Source of the DNA: Saccharothrix sp. NRRL B-16348
GTDB lineage: Bacteria; Actinomycetota; Actinomycetes; Mycobacteriales; Pseudonocardiaceae
DNA: 64,000 nt
Direction: 5' to 3'
Assembly: GCF_001280085.1 (NCBI RefSeq)
Contig: NZ_LGED01000013.1
Coordinates: 1 to 64,000 of the forward strand
A model generated the notes under the pieces. It worked only from the letters and a program-made list of their open reading frames with translations. It had not been told where the DNA came from and did no database searches. This document shows positions 34,857-44,163 of this stretch, piece after piece. A program made the translations under genes and the position numbers. Within the stretch, counting starts at the first letter, position 1; the number at the start of each line of letters is the position of its first letter.

Positions 34857-36425
34857 TCAGGCGGGCAGCCGGTTGTGCTGTGCCAGTGCGACGAGCGCCG
34901 CCTTGTCGACCTTGCCGTTGGCCAGGCGGGGCAGGGACTCGACCACCGTCAGGACGTCCAGGTCCGCGGTCGGCAGGTCCGTGCCCGAAAGGTTCACCGT
35001 CGCGCCGGTGGTGGCGGCGGCGGTCCGCACGAACCCGGCGAGCCGGACCGGGCCGCCTCCGGTCGCGGGGACGCCCACCACCTCGCACTCCGCCACGTCC
35101 GGGTGGGCTTCGAGCCTCCGGCGGACCGACGACGGCGAGACGACCGCACCGCCCTTGCGGACCAGGTCGCCGATGCGGTCGATCACGGTCAGCAGGCCGG
35201 CCGCGGACACCGTGCCGTAGTCGCCGGTCGGGAACCAGCCGGGCCCCACCGCGGTCACCCCCGAACCGTCGAGGTAGCCCTGCATGACGTTCGGGCCCGC
35301 GACCCAGACCTGCCCGGCCGCCCCGGTCGGCACCGGCTCCGCGGTCGGGTCGTCCAGCGCGGCGACCCGGACCGCGACGTCCCGCACGGGGGCGCCCACG
35401 GAGCCGATCCGCTCGTGGCCGGCGCGTTCGGTGCTGACCAGTGAGGTGGTCTCGGACAGCCCGTAGCCCTGCCAACACGGGACGCCGAGCGTCGAGGCGA
35501 TCCGGGTGGCGGCCTTCTCCGACAGCGCGGTGCTCCCGGAGCCGACCATGCGCAGGTGCCGGACCCGGGCCGAGCCGAACGCCGGGTCGGCCGCCAGCTG
35601 CTCCAGCCGCACCGGCAGGGAGTACAGGTGGGTGGCCTCCGCCTCGTCGGCGGCGAGCACCGAGTCGAGCACCCGTCGATGACCGACGAGGACCTGCCGG
35701 ACCCCGGCCAGCACCGCCGCGTTCATGTGCATCGGGTAGAAGATCGGCCTGCTGTGCGCGAGGCCGCCCGACCCGGCGAGCCCGTGGGCGTCGGCCAGTT
35801 GCGCGGCGTTGACCAGGACGTTGCGGTGGCTGTAGGCGACCGCCTTCGCCCGGCCGGTCGAGCCGCTGGTGAACATCAGCGCGGCGGTGTCGTCCGGCAG
35901 CGCGGGCGCCCCGCCCGTCCGCAGCCGGAGCAGCCGGCCGAAGTCGACCCGGATCTCCTCCTGGACCAGGTCGAGCAGCCCCTGGTCGGCCAGCTTGGCG
36001 CGCAGGGCGTCGAGTCCGGCGTCGGAGACCAGCACGGCCGAGGGCATCGCCAGCCGCAGCACGTGGGCCACGGCCGGCGCGGGCAGCAGCGGGTTGATCG
36101 GCGCGACGACGTTGCCGCTGCGGATCGTGCCGTAGTAGTAGGCCGGGAACACCGGGTCGAGGTCGGCCACCAGACCGACCACACCGCGGCCCGGTGCGGC
36201 CGTGCCCAGCGCCTTGGCCGCCGAGGACGCCACGTCGTCCCAGTCCCGGAAGGTCAGGGTCTCGGCGCCGACCCGCACCGCCGGCCGGTCGGCGCCGGCG
36301 CGGACGGCCTCGGTCAGCAAGGTGTCCACTTCAGCCGGCCGCGGCTCGGGCAGCGGCTCGGCCGCCACCCAGGACCGCCCGGCGGCCGGCCAACGCATCG
36401 TGTCGTCCATGACGTCCCCCATCAC
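34857..36425 (-). CDS. Acyl-CoA synthetase / AMP-forming ligase
   Basis: A 522-aa ANL-superfamily ligase that adenylates a carboxylic acid and joins it to CoA or ACP. Motifs seen: the P-loop-like ALMFTSGSTGRAKAVAYSHRN, CWQGYGLSETTSLVS, TGDYGTVSAAGLLTVIDRIGD, and the C-terminal catalytic Lys in LANGKVDKAAL. The GTG at 36425 follows GAGGACGAG; an adjacent ATG at 36422 is also possible. In a PKS operon it could activate an unusual starter acid or recycle a shunt acid. It is 10 bp from the MBL gene. Confidence 0.9.
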   Translation of the reverse strand: MMGDVMDDTMRWPAAGRSWVAAEPLPEPRPAEVDTLLTEAVRAGADRPAVRVGAETLTFRDWDDVASSAAKALGTAAPGRGVVGLVADLDPVFPAYYYGTIRSGNVVAPINPLLPAPAVAHVLRLAMPSAVLVSDAGLDALRAKLADQGLLDLVQEEIRVDFGRLLRLRTGGAPALPDDTAALMFTSGSTGRAKAVAYSHRNVLVNAAQLADAHGLAGSGGLAHSRPIFYPMHMNAAVLAGVRQVLVGHRRVLDSVLAADEAEATHLYSLPVRLEQLAADPAFGSARVRHLRMVGSGSTALSEKAATRIASTLGVPCWQGYGLSETTSLVSTERAGHERIGSVGAPVRDVAVRVAALDDPTAEPVPTGAAGQVWVAGPNVMQGYLDGSGVTAVGPGWFPTGDYGTVSAAGLLTVIDRIGDLVRKGGAVVSPSSVRRRLEAHPDVAECEVVGVPATGGGPVRLAGFVRTAAATTGATVNLSGTDLPTADLDVLTVVESLPRLANGKVDKAALVALAQHNRLPA

Positions 36426-36435
36426 CAGCTCGTCC

Positions 36436-37362
36436 TCATGCGAAGCACTCCGGCAACCCGCCGTTGAGCGCGACCATCTCCGCGAACACCGCCACGACGT
36501 CCAGCGGCGCTCCCGGCTCGGCGCCGTCGAGTTCGGCGTAGGCGCGGTGCAGGTTCGCGACCAGCCGTTCCGGCTCGCCCCACCGGCCGAACTCGGCCGG
36601 GTCCGTCCGCTCCGCGACCGCGGCGGGTGGCAGGCCCGCCCGGTGCCCCGCCGTCGCGACCCCGTCCAGCCAGTCCAGGTACCGCTCGGTGTCGTCCAGC
36701 AGCACGGGACCGCCGACCGGTCCGTGCCCCGGCACGACCACCCGTGGCCGCAGCTCCCGCACCGACGCGACCGCCGCGCGCATCCCGGCCAGCGACCCCA
36801 TCAGCAGGAACGGGGTGCTGCCCGACATGATCACGTCACCGGCGAACAGCACGCGTTGCTCGGGCAGCCACACGACCGTGTCGCCGCGGGTGTGCGCCGG
36901 CCCGACGTGGATCAGCTCCACGGTGCGGCGGCCGTCGTGCAGGACGAGCCGGTCCTCGTAGGTGAAGTCGGGCAACCGCACCTCCGGCTCGCCCCACCGC
37001 ACGTCCGGCCACAGGCCCGTCAGCCCCAGGCCGCTCGCCGCCATCTCCCGGGCGGCCTCGACGTGCGCGACCACCTCGGTGCCCGCCGGGAACCAGCACC
37101 CGCCGAAGACGTGGTCACCGTGGAAGTGCGTGATGACCAGGCGGTCGATCGGCTGCGGGGCCAGGGCCCGGACCGCGGCGAGCTGCGCCTCGGTCCGGTC
37201 CCGGGTGGCGCACGTGTCGATCACCGTCGTGCCGTCCGCGCCCACGACGACACCGCTGTTGTTGACGCACCAGCCGCCGTGCTCCTGCAGGTAGGCGAAC
37301 ACCCCCGGCGCGAGCTCCACCGGCGTGGGCGCGGGTGGCAGGTCGATCCGCACGCGTGACAC
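36436..37362 (-). CDS. MBL-fold hydrolase, ActIV-like cyclase candidate
   Basis: A 308-aa metallo-beta-lactamase-fold protein. The zinc motif HFHGDH lies in VITHFHGDHVFGG; further ligands are in VGPAHTRGDTVVW, LFAGDVI and VPGHGPV. Proteins of this type in type II PKS operons (for example ActIV for actinorhodin) perform second-ring cyclisation and release of the bicyclic intermediate. Two bases separate it from the aromatase gene, supporting a polyketide role. A general thioesterase/hydrolase is the alternative. Confidence 0.82.
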   Translation of the reverse strand: MSRVRIDLPPAPTPVELAPGVFAYLQEHGGWCVNNSGVVVGADGTTVIDTCATRDRTEAQLAAVRALAPQPIDRLVITHFHGDHVFGGCWFPAGTEVVAHVEAAREMAASGLGLTGLWPDVRWGEPEVRLPDFTYEDRLVLHDGRRTVELIHVGPAHTRGDTVVWLPEQRVLFAGDVIMSGSTPFLLMGSLAGMRAAVASVRELRPRVVVPGHGPVGGPVLLDDTERYLDWLDGVATAGHRAGLPPAAVAERTDPAEFGRWGEPERLVANLHRAYAELDGAEPGAPLDVVAVFAEMVALNGGLPECFA

Positions 37363-37364
37363 GG

Positions 37365-38255
37365 TCAGACCCCCTCCAGCAGCGACTTCGCGATCAGCAT
37401 CGTGGCCATGCTGTTGGCGCTGAGCGCGTCGCGCGCCTTGGCCAGGTTCGCCTGGTCGCGGGCGGCCTCCGGGCGCAGCCGGATGGTGTGCTCGGAGGTG
37501 AGCACGGTCTCGCCCTGGCCCGCTCTGATCGTCCAGCTGCCCAGGTGCAGGTCGAGCAGCGGCGGCAGGTCGAGCTGCTTGTAGCCGATGCGGCCGGTGC
37601 CCTCGGTGATCCGGATGGACATCGTCTCGTGCTCGCCGACCTGGGACAGGGTCGTCATCCGCAGCGACTGGACGTCGGCCGTGCCGTAGTCGTCGAGCCG
37701 CACGGCCGCGACGTGCGGCAGCCGGTCGGTCCAGTGCTCGGCCTCCCAGAGGAACGCGTGCACCGCGTCGGCCGCGGCGGCGATCCGGACGGAGTCGGCG
37801 AACGTCCGGACCTCGCCCGTCCCCCGCTCGGCGACGGCCTTGACGTTCGCCAGTTCGGTCCGGCTGTTCTCGTCGGTGACCTTCTCGATCCAGGCCAACG
37901 CCTCCGGGTCGTCGTCGACCGCCGAGAACGTGTGCAGCAGGCGGAGTCTGGTGCGCCCCGGGCCGTCCTCCTCGGCTACCCAGGTGCCGCTCATCGACGC
38001 GATCGGCGACGCCGGCACCGCCTGGCGGAAGGTGATCCGGTGCGACCGGGGGTCGAGCTCGCGCACCGACGTCCAGGACTTCACCAGGTCGCCTGCGCTC
38101 GCCCAGATCCGGAAGGTCTCCGTCGTCCCGCGGTGCTCGACGTGCGTGACCTGGATGGTCGGCTCGAACAGCTCGGGCCAGCGCTCGGCGTGGGCGAGCA
38201 GGGCGTAGACCTCGCCGGGCTCGGCGTCGATCGTGATGTCGTGCGTGGTCTCCAT
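37365..38255 (-). CDS. Didomain polyketide aromatase/cyclase (SRPBCC/START fold)
   Basis: A 296-aa protein with two START-like halves: about 1-145 (HDITIDAEPGEVYALLAHAE and WPELFEPTIQVTHVEH) and about 150-296 (VRTFADSVRIAAAADAVHAF and WTDRLPHVAAVRLDDYG). Didomain ARO/CYCs such as ActVII aromatise the first ring of C9-reduced polyketides. Together with the KR upstream, this predicts a reduced first ring cyclised C7-C12. It lies 15 bp after the KR gene. Confidence 0.92.
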   Translation of the reverse strand: METTHDITIDAEPGEVYALLAHAERWPELFEPTIQVTHVEHRGTTETFRIWASAGDLVKSWTSVRELDPRSHRITFRQAVPASPIASMSGTWVAEEDGPGRTRLRLLHTFSAVDDDPEALAWIEKVTDENSRTELANVKAVAERGTGEVRTFADSVRIAAAADAVHAFLWEAEHWTDRLPHVAAVRLDDYGTADVQSLRMTTLSQVGEHETMSIRITEGTGRIGYKQLDLPPLLDLHLGSWTIRAGQGETVLTSEHTIRLRPEAARDQANLAKARDALSANSMATMLIAKSLLEGV

Positions 38256-38270
38256 TGCGGTGCCCTCACG

Positions 38271-39062
38271 TCAGTAGTTGCCCAGCCCGCCGCAGACGTT
38301 GAGCGCCTGCGCGGTGATGGAAGCGGCCAGCGGTGTGGTGAGGTACTCGACGAGGCCCGCGACCTCGTCGGGCGTGGTGTACCGGCCGAGCGGGATCTTG
38401 GCCTCGAACTTGGCCAGGACGTCGGCCTCGGACACGTCCCAGATCCGGGCGTAGTTCTCCCGGACGTGGTGCGCCATCGGGGTTTCGACGTAGCCGGGGC
38501 AGACGGCGTTCACGGTGACGCCGGTGCCGGCCAGCTCCAGGCCGAGTGCCTTGGTGAAGCCCACGACGCCGTGCTTCGAGGCGCTGTAGGGCGCGCCCAG
38601 GACGACGCCCTGCTTGCCGCCCGTCGAGGCGATGTTGATGATCTGGGCGGCCTGGCGCGTGGTCATCCCGCCGGTCGTCAGCACGTGCCGCGACATCAGG
38701 AAGACGCTGCGCAGGTTGGTGTTGACGACGTTGTCCCACAGCTCGGTCGACAGGCCGCTGGTGACGCCGCCGCCGGGGATGCCCGCGTTGTTCACCAGGG
38801 TCGTGACGGGCCCGAACGCCGCCACGCCCGCGGCCACGAAGGACTCGACCTGCGACTCGTGCCGCACGTCGCAAGACTGGCCGTCGGCGGTGATGCCGAG
38901 TTCGGCGAGGTCCGCGACGGTCTCCTTGACGCGGCGCGCGTCCCGGGCGCCGAGGAACACCCGGTAACCGGCGGCGCCCAGCCGCTTGGCGATCGCCAGG
39001 CCGATCCCGCTGGTGGCGCCGGAGATCAGCGCGACCCGGTCGTCGGTGTGCTCAGGCAGCAT
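38271..39062 (-). CDS. Polyketide ketoreductase (ActIII-like SDR)
   Basis: A 263-aa short-chain reductase. Seen are the NADPH motif GATSGIG, NNAG, and the Ser-Tyr-Lys active site (IINIASTGGKQG, YSASKHG). Segments such as TPMAHHVRENYARIW with PGYVETPMA closely resemble C9 ketoreductases of type II PKSs. The start overlaps the end of the ACP gene by 11 bp. It reduces the nascent poly-beta-ketone at C9, feeding the didomain aromatase. Confidence 0.94.
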   Translation of the reverse strand: MLPEHTDDRVALISGATSGIGLAIAKRLGAAGYRVFLGARDARRVKETVADLAELGITADGQSCDVRHESQVESFVAAGVAAFGPVTTLVNNAGIPGGGVTSGLSTELWDNVVNTNLRSVFLMSRHVLTTGGMTTRQAAQIINIASTGGKQGVVLGAPYSASKHGVVGFTKALGLELAGTGVTVNAVCPGYVETPMAHHVRENYARIWDVSEADVLAKFEAKIPLGRYTTPDEVAGLVEYLTTPLAASITAQALNVCGGLGNY

Positions 39063-39300
39063 CGCGCTCCTCCTCGATCACGTCGAGCAGTGCGGCCGGC
39101 GTCTTGGCGTGTTCCAGGACGTCGTCGTCGAGCAGGACCCCGTGCTCGCGCTTGAGGAGGTTCAGCACCTCCAGCAACGCGATGGAGTCGAAGCCGATGT
39201 CGTCGAAGGAGGTGTCCGGGCTGACGTCCGTCGCGAGGTCGACGTTGTCGTCCTCGCCCGCCACCTTGCGGAGCACCGCGGTCAGGGTGTCGATGTTCAT
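39052..39300 (-). CDS. Type II PKS acyl carrier protein
   Basis: An 82-aa carrier protein. The phosphopantetheine attachment Ser39 is in FDDIGFDSIALLEV, the standard DS(I/L) motif after a typical helix-I N-terminus ([15 protein letters not shown]). The ATG at 39300 overlaps the CLF stop by 4 bp (ATGA), and its end overlaps the KR start, giving translational coupling across the minimal PKS. No phosphopantetheinyl transferase lies nearby, so a genomic one must act. Confidence 0.95.
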   Translation of the reverse strand: MNIDTLTAVLRKVAGEDDNVDLATDVSPDTSFDDIGFDSIALLEVLNLLKREHGVLLDDDVLEHAKTPAALLDVIEEERDAA

Positions 39301-40526
39301 TGCGTTCTCCCGTTGTCTTGTCGGAGTTCGGTGTGCGGCTTCGTCAGCACCATCGCCGAGTTGAAGCCGCCGCGGCCCCTGGCGAGCACCAGGACCGTGT
39401 GGACCCGGCCCGGGGCCGGGTGGTCGACGACGCGCAACGCGCTCGCCGCGTCGGAGAGCTGGTAGCGCGGCGTGGGCGGGACGACCTGCTTGGCGATCGC
39501 CAGGCACGCCGTCGCGACGTCGAGCGCGCTGCCCGCGCAGCCGAGCCGGCCGATGCCGGTCTTCGGCACGGTCACCGGGACGCCTCCCGGGCCGAACACG
39601 GCGTCGATCGCCCGCGCTTCCCGGTCGTCCATCTCGCGGGTGCCGAACCCGTCGGCGAACACCACGTCGACGTCGCCCGCGTCCACCTCCGCGTCGCGCA
39701 GCGCGACGCGGATCGCGCGTTCCAGGCCGCGGCCGTCCCGCGCCACGCCGTCGAAGGTGGACGCGAACCCCGCGATCTCGGCGTAGGCCGGGCGCGCACC
39801 GGCGCGGTCGGGCCGTTCCACGGTCATGATCGCCCCGCCCTCGCCGGACACAAAGCCGTCGGCGTGCGGCGAGAACGGCCGGTACGCCGTGCGCGGGTCG
39901 GGGTCAGTCGCCATGAGCCCGGCGCTGGTGTAGGCCGACCAGCCCCACGGGCAGAGGTTGGTGTCCACGGCGCCGGCGAGCACCAGCTCGCAGTCGTGCC
40001 GCAGCTGCCGTCGTGCCTGGCCGATCGCCTCCATGCCGCCGGTGTCGTCGGTGACCAGCGCGCGGGCCGCTCCCCGCAGGTTGTGCCGGATGGAGATCTG
40101 GCCGGTGTTGACCGCGTAGAACCAGGCGAACGACTGGTACGCGCTGACGTGGGCCGGGCCGCGCGACCACAGCGCCTGCATCTCCTTCTGCGCGAACTCG
40201 AACCCGCCGCCGTTGTTCGCGGTCACCACCGCCGAGGCGTGCTCGGAGTAGGTCCCGTCGGGGATGGCGGCGTCGTCGAGCGCCTCGCGGGTGGCGACCA
40301 GCGCGAACTGGGTGACCCGGTCGGTCTGCGGCAGCAGCCGGGCGGGCAGGTGGTCCCTCGGGTCGAACCCGGTGTGCTCACCGGCGAGCCCGGTGGCGTA
40401 CTTGCCGCCGTCGAACCGGGTGATCGGGCCGATCCCGTTGGTCGAGTCGAGCAGCGCGGTCCAGTACGGGTCGACGCCGACGCCGAACGGCGTGACGATG
40501 CCCAGGCCGGTGATGTGCGGTTTCAT
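39297..40526 (-). CDS. KS-beta / chain-length factor
   Basis: A 409-aa beta-ketoacyl synthase-like subunit without active-site Cys. It pairs with KS-alpha and sets chain length. Typical CLF text includes [19 protein letters not shown]. At the position where CLFs carry a conserved Gln (VAEQAGGLDA), this one reads [10 protein letters not shown], putting Asp161 there. The ATG at 40526 overlaps the KS-alpha stop by 4 bp. The long open frame continuing upstream is antisense/out-of-frame with KS-alpha and not part of this gene. Confidence 0.95.
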   Translation of the reverse strand: MKPHITGLGIVTPFGVGVDPYWTALLDSTNGIGPITRFDGGKYATGLAGEHTGFDPRDHLPARLLPQTDRVTQFALVATREALDDAAIPDGTYSEHASAVVTANNGGGFEFAQKEMQALWSRGPAHVSAYQSFAWFYAVNTGQISIRHNLRGAARALVTDDTGGMEAIGQARRQLRHDCELVLAGAVDTNLCPWGWSAYTSAGLMATDPDPRTAYRPFSPHADGFVSGEGGAIMTVERPDRAGARPAYAEIAGFASTFDGVARDGRGLERAIRVALRDAEVDAGDVDVVFADGFGTREMDDREARAIDAVFGPGGVPVTVPKTGIGRLGCAGSALDVATACLAIAKQVVPPTPRYQLSDAASALRVVDHPAPGRVHTVLVLARGRGGFNSAMVLTKPHTELRQDNGRTQ

Positions 40527-41794
40527 CGCGTCGCACCCGACCTCGAGATGATCATGGCGCTCTGGAACCCGCCGAACCCGCTGCCCACGCTGAGCACGTG
40601 CTCCGGCGACGCTTCCCTGGCCCGGACCGGGATGTAGTCGAGGTCGCACTCCGGGTCGCGCTCGGTCCAGTTCGCGGTGGGCGGCAGCAACCCGTGCTGC
40701 AGGGCCAGCAGGCACGCCGCGATCTCGATGGAGCCGATCGCGCCCAACGAGTGGCCGACCATCGACTTGATCGAGCTGACCGGCGTGCGGTACGCGTGCT
40801 CGCCGAGCGCGAGCTTGAACGCGGCCGTCTCGTGCCGGTCGTTCTGCTTGGTGCCCGACCCGTGCGCGTTGACGTACCCGATGTCGGTCGGCGCGATGCC
40901 CGCCTGGTCGAGCGCCGCGGTGATCGCCGCCGCCATCTCCACGCCGTCCGGGCGCAACCCGGTCATGTGGTAGGCGTTGCACCGGCTCGCGAAGCCCGTG
41001 AGCTCGCCGTAGATCGGCGCTCCCCGCCGGCGGGCCGACTCCAGCTCCTCGATGACGAACATCGCCGCGCCCTCGCCGAGCACGAACCCGTTGCGGCTCT
41101 TGTCGAACGGCCGCAACGCGCGTTCCGGCTCGTCGAGCCGCGGCGTCGTCGCCTTGATCGCGTCGAAGCAGGCGATCGTGATGGGCGAGATCGGCGCGTC
41201 GGACGCACCGCACACGGCTCGGTCGATCGTGCCTTCCCGCACGAGTTCGACCGCGTGCGCCACGGCGTCGAGCCCGGAGGTGCACCCGCTGGACACGACC
41301 GAGACCGGCCCTTCCGCGCCGACCTCGACGGCCAGCTCGGCGGCGATGGAGCTGGGGATGTAGTAGTCGTAGTAGTGCGGGCCGGCCTTGGACTCGTCCA
41401 CTTCCCAGGTGCTGCCGTGCCCGCTCATCCGCACGTACTCGGACTCCAGGGCCGGGGTCGACCCGACCGCGGTCCCGACCACGACGCCGGTCCGCCCCGG
41501 ATCGCCGAGACCCAGGTCGATCCCGCTGTCCTCGACGGCCTCCCGCACGGCGACGAGCGCGAACTGCCCCACCCGGTCCAGCCGCGCCACCTCGGCGGCG
41601 GTCAGGCCGCACGACGCCGGGTCGAAGTCGACCTCGGCCGCGACTTGGGACCGGAACGGCGTCGGATCGACCAGCGTCATGGTCCGGGTCGCGGTGCGCC
41701 CCGAGGAGATCAGGTCCCAGAAGTTCTTCCGCCCTGGTGTGCCCGGTGCCACGACACCGATGCCGGACACCACGACCCTTCGCTTGCCCGTCAT
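40523..41794 (-). CDS. KS-alpha, type II polyketide ketosynthase
   Basis: A 423-aa condensing enzyme. The active-site Cys171 is in [13 protein letters not shown]; His residues lie in [12 protein letters not shown] and [12 protein letters not shown]. The ATG at 41794 puts the family N-terminus ([14 protein letters not shown]) three residues in; an in-frame start at 41824 adds ten unlikely residues. It catalyses chain extension with CLF and ACP. The type II PKS call is firm; product class is inferred from partner genes. Confidence 0.97.
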   Translation of the reverse strand: MTGKRRVVVSGIGVVAPGTPGRKNFWDLISSGRTATRTMTLVDPTPFRSQVAAEVDFDPASCGLTAAEVARLDRVGQFALVAVREAVEDSGIDLGLGDPGRTGVVVGTAVGSTPALESEYVRMSGHGSTWEVDESKAGPHYYDYYIPSSIAAELAVEVGAEGPVSVVSSGCTSGLDAVAHAVELVREGTIDRAVCGASDAPISPITIACFDAIKATTPRLDEPERALRPFDKSRNGFVLGEGAAMFVIEELESARRRGAPIYGELTGFASRCNAYHMTGLRPDGVEMAAAITAALDQAGIAPTDIGYVNAHGSGTKQNDRHETAAFKLALGEHAYRTPVSSIKSMVGHSLGAIGSIEIAACLLALQHGLLPPTANWTERDPECDLDYIPVRAREASPEHVLSVGSGFGGFQSAMIISRSGATR

Positions 41795-41831
41795 GTTCAA
41801 CCCCACGTTCCCCCCTGAGATCAACGAATGG

Positions 41832-42233
41832 TCAGTTCGGCTTCGCGGTCCGCGACACGACCCGGTGTCCCGCGACGCCCTCGACGCGGAGCAGGTCCGC
41901 GAACTCGATCACCGCGGTGATGCGCGAGCCCTGGCCCGCGACGGACTCCACCGCGAGCACGGTGCCCCGCACCCGGAGGTCGTCGCCGGTGGGCGTGACC
42001 GCGCAGTTCGCCATGAAGTGCCGCTGCACCGCGCCGCGCGCGGACCTGGCGTCCCGGAGGACCCGGCTGTGCTCGACGATCCGGGCTCGGCCCCGCAGCG
42101 TGCGGAGGCCGTCGATGACGAACTCCGCGTCCGCGGCGAACGTGTCGCCGTAGGCGTCGAGGTCGCCGCGGTCGAGCGCGTGGACCTGCTCGGCGTAGAA
42201 CTGCTCGACCGCGGTCCGGCTGTCCTCGGCCAT
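41832..42233 (-). CDS. SnoaL-like (NTF2-fold) protein 2
   Basis: A 133-aa NTF2-like protein: [20 protein letters not shown] with [16 protein letters not shown] is the classic opening helix plus strand. Members act as polyketide cyclases (SnoaL), oxygenases or dehydratases in aromatic polyketide clusters. Its ATG at 42233 shares one base with the stop of the preceding SnoaL-like gene (TGATG). It precedes KS-alpha by 37 bp. Confidence 0.85.
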   Translation of the reverse strand: MAEDSRTAVEQFYAEQVHALDRGDLDAYGDTFAADAEFVIDGLRTLRGRARIVEHSRVLRDARSARGAVQRHFMANCAVTPTGDDLRVRGTVLAVESVAGQGSRITAVIEFADLLRVEGVAGHRVVSRTAKPN

Positions 42234-42691
42234 CACGACCGCCACGGCTTGTCGTCGCGGGTCACCTTGCGGGCCCGGACCTGCCAGCGGTCGTCGCGCC
42301 GCACCAGGACGTCCTCGCAGAGCGTGCTGGCGTAGATGACGGGCGTGCCCGTCGCGCCGCTCTCGACGACGAGGACGTAGCTGCTCGTCCGCACGAGCGC
42401 GGCGGTGCGCGGCACGACCCGCAGCATCGACACGAGGTGCCGGTGGGTGATGCCGTCCCGGGCGCGCTGCTCGACGCCGGCCGCGGCCGCCGCCCCGATC
42501 GCGGCGCGCCCGTGCAGGAGTCGGTCGAATCCGCTCGCCGCGAAGGTCGCCTCAGGCACGAAATCGGCGGCGAACGCGGCGGTGTCGCCCCGGTCGAGGG
42601 CGCCCATGTGGTTCACGTAGAACCGGGACACTTCCTCGTGCAGCGACGCCTCCGCCCGGGCGGGTGGTCGGATCATTTTCAAGGTCGTCAT
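42233..42691 (-). CDS. SnoaL-like (NTF2-fold) protein 1, first gene of PKS operon
   Basis: A 152-aa NTF2-like protein paralogous to the next gene: SRFYVNHMGALDRGDTAAFA with DFVPEATFAASGFD. ATG at 42691 is preferred because GGTGG precedes it; an in-frame start at 42826 would add 45 unlikely residues, and Met at 42676 is also possible. As the most upstream minus-strand gene, its 5' region holds the operon promoter. Cyclase or tailoring role inferred from fold and place. Confidence 0.83.
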   Translation of the reverse strand: MTTLKMIRPPARAEASLHEEVSRFYVNHMGALDRGDTAAFAADFVPEATFAASGFDRLLHGRAAIGAAAAAGVEQRARDGITHRHLVSMLRVVPRTAALVRTSSYVLVVESGATGTPVIYASTLCEDVLVRRDDRWQVRARKVTRDDKPWRS

Positions 42692-43143
42692 GAGCCACCA
42701 GTGATTCAGTCGTCGGTCGTTCGTGGCGGTGAGCCGGCGGACCGGCTCGTGAATGTTGTCGGCGACGTTATGGCGGGGCGTCCGACGGCGGCAATCACAT
42801 TGCACGGGAGTTCGCGAATCCTGCACTCCTGTTCACCCGCGTACCGTGATCACGGACTCCGAGGGGAGTCGGCGCAGGTAGGAGGCCCGCTCAGGGGTGC
42901 GTGCCGTGCCCCGCGAGGCTTGACGATCTCTTGGCGGACACCACGCAAAGTGCGGTCACGAGCTGTTCTGAATAATTCTCACTATCGCGCATATCCGCCC
43001 CGGGTCGGGTGACACCCGGATCGGCGCGGCGCACGAAAACCCGATCTTGGCGCAGTTCTGCGATTCACCCGCGCCCCGGAGGCGTCGTTGGTTACGATGA
43101 CCTGGTCCGATGACCACTGCGACACTGGTGCGGGGAGGTACCA
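42692..43143. other. 452-bp divergent promoter region of the PKS operon and its AraC regulator
   Basis: Lies between the first PKS-operon gene and the divergent AraC-type gene. It is noticeably more AT-rich around 42960-42990 than the coding DNA, so promoters are likely there. No strong palindrome or conserved box could be assigned by eye. Confidence 0.5.
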
Positions 43144-44148
43144 ATGCGCGAGGGAGCTTCTGGGGGGCAGGTCCCGGCGGAGCGTTCAAGATTCATCAGG
43201 ATTCACAACCGGAACGTGAACCCGGTCGACCGGCTCGAGTATTGGAATGAGCTGACCGAGGGCACGCGGTACGGCAAGAACGGGATGCCGCTGATTGCGG
43301 CCGAGCCGAGTTTCCAGGCCGATTACACCGGGCACTGGGTCGGCGACGCCGGCGTGGTGGCCGGGAAGATGGACGCCGGGGCGTTCCTGGTCGACCGCAC
43401 GCGGGCGGAGGGCATCGACGGCGGCCGGGTGCAGCTCATCCTCTCGGGCAGCAACGGCGCGCGGATCGACGCGCGGGACTCGACGCACGAGATCGGCCCC
43501 GGCTCGCTGTACCTCCAGTTCCACGACGAGCCCCGGCGCGTCCTGTGGACCAGGCCGGACCGCCAGCTGATCGTGGACATCGACTCGTCGCGGCTGACCG
43601 TGGACGTCGAGGTGCTCCGGCGGGCGATGTTCTCGCCGCTGCCCGTCGACCGGGACATGGTGGACCTGTTCGTCCAGTCGGCGACCAGGATCCTCAACAC
43701 ACCGCGGTGCGCGACCCCGGCGGCCGGACCGTTCCTGGTCAGCCTGGTCGAACTGCTGGTGCGCAGCGCGCTGGGCGACGACATCGAGTTGGCGGAGACC
43801 GGGCCCGCGCTCCGGGGGCGGGCACTGGCCGTCATGCGGGAGAACCTCGCGCGCCCCGACCTCAGCGCGGAGGAGGTGGCGGCGGCCCTGAACATCTCGC
43901 GCCGCAGCCTGTTCCAGCTCTTCGACGACGGGACGCCGCCGATGACGGTGCTCCGCCGGATGCGCATCGCGCGCGCCCAGGAGATCCTCGGCGACGGCAG
44001 GCGGGACGACCTGACCATCGCGCAGGTCTCCCGGTTGTGCGGGTTCGGCACCTCGCGCGGGTTCAACAACGCGTTCCTGCGCGAAGCCGGCCAACGCCCC
44101 ACCGACTACCGCCGCAACCGGAGCGCGCCGACGTCCACCGAACCCTGA
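43144..44148 (+). CDS. AraC-family regulator, candidate PKS cluster regulator
   Basis: A 334-aa regulator. An N-terminal AraC-binding-like ligand domain (about 20-195) precedes a C-terminal double HTH (about 230-325). Its two motifs are LSAEEVAAALNISRRSLFQLF and LTIAQVSRLCGFGTSRGFNNAF, ending REAGQRPTDYRRN. ATG at 43144 follows GGGGAGG. It is divergent from the PKS operon with a 452-bp shared gap, so pathway-specific control is likely but inferred. Confidence 0.9.
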   Translation: MREGASGGQVPAERSRFIRIHNRNVNPVDRLEYWNELTEGTRYGKNGMPLIAAEPSFQADYTGHWVGDAGVVAGKMDAGAFLVDRTRAEGIDGGRVQLILSGSNGARIDARDSTHEIGPGSLYLQFHDEPRRVLWTRPDRQLIVDIDSSRLTVDVEVLRRAMFSPLPVDRDMVDLFVQSATRILNTPRCATPAAGPFLVSLVELLVRSALGDDIELAETGPALRGRALAVMRENLARPDLSAEEVAAALNISRRSLFQLFDDGTPPMTVLRRMRIARAQEILGDGRRDDLTIAQVSRLCGFGTSRGFNNAFLREAGQRPTDYRRNRSAPTSTEP

Positions 44149-44163
44149 ACCGTCGCGGTCGGA

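Noticed and set aside
36410..36425. Later ATG at 36410 as start of the acyl ligase
   Set aside because: The GTG at 36425 has GAGGA at good spacing; the difference is only five residues and does not alter the call.
40527..41612. 771-codon frame making the CLF a longer fusion protein
   Set aside because: The upstream part is KS-alpha read out of frame; CLF has its own ATG at 40526 in a 4-bp overlap.
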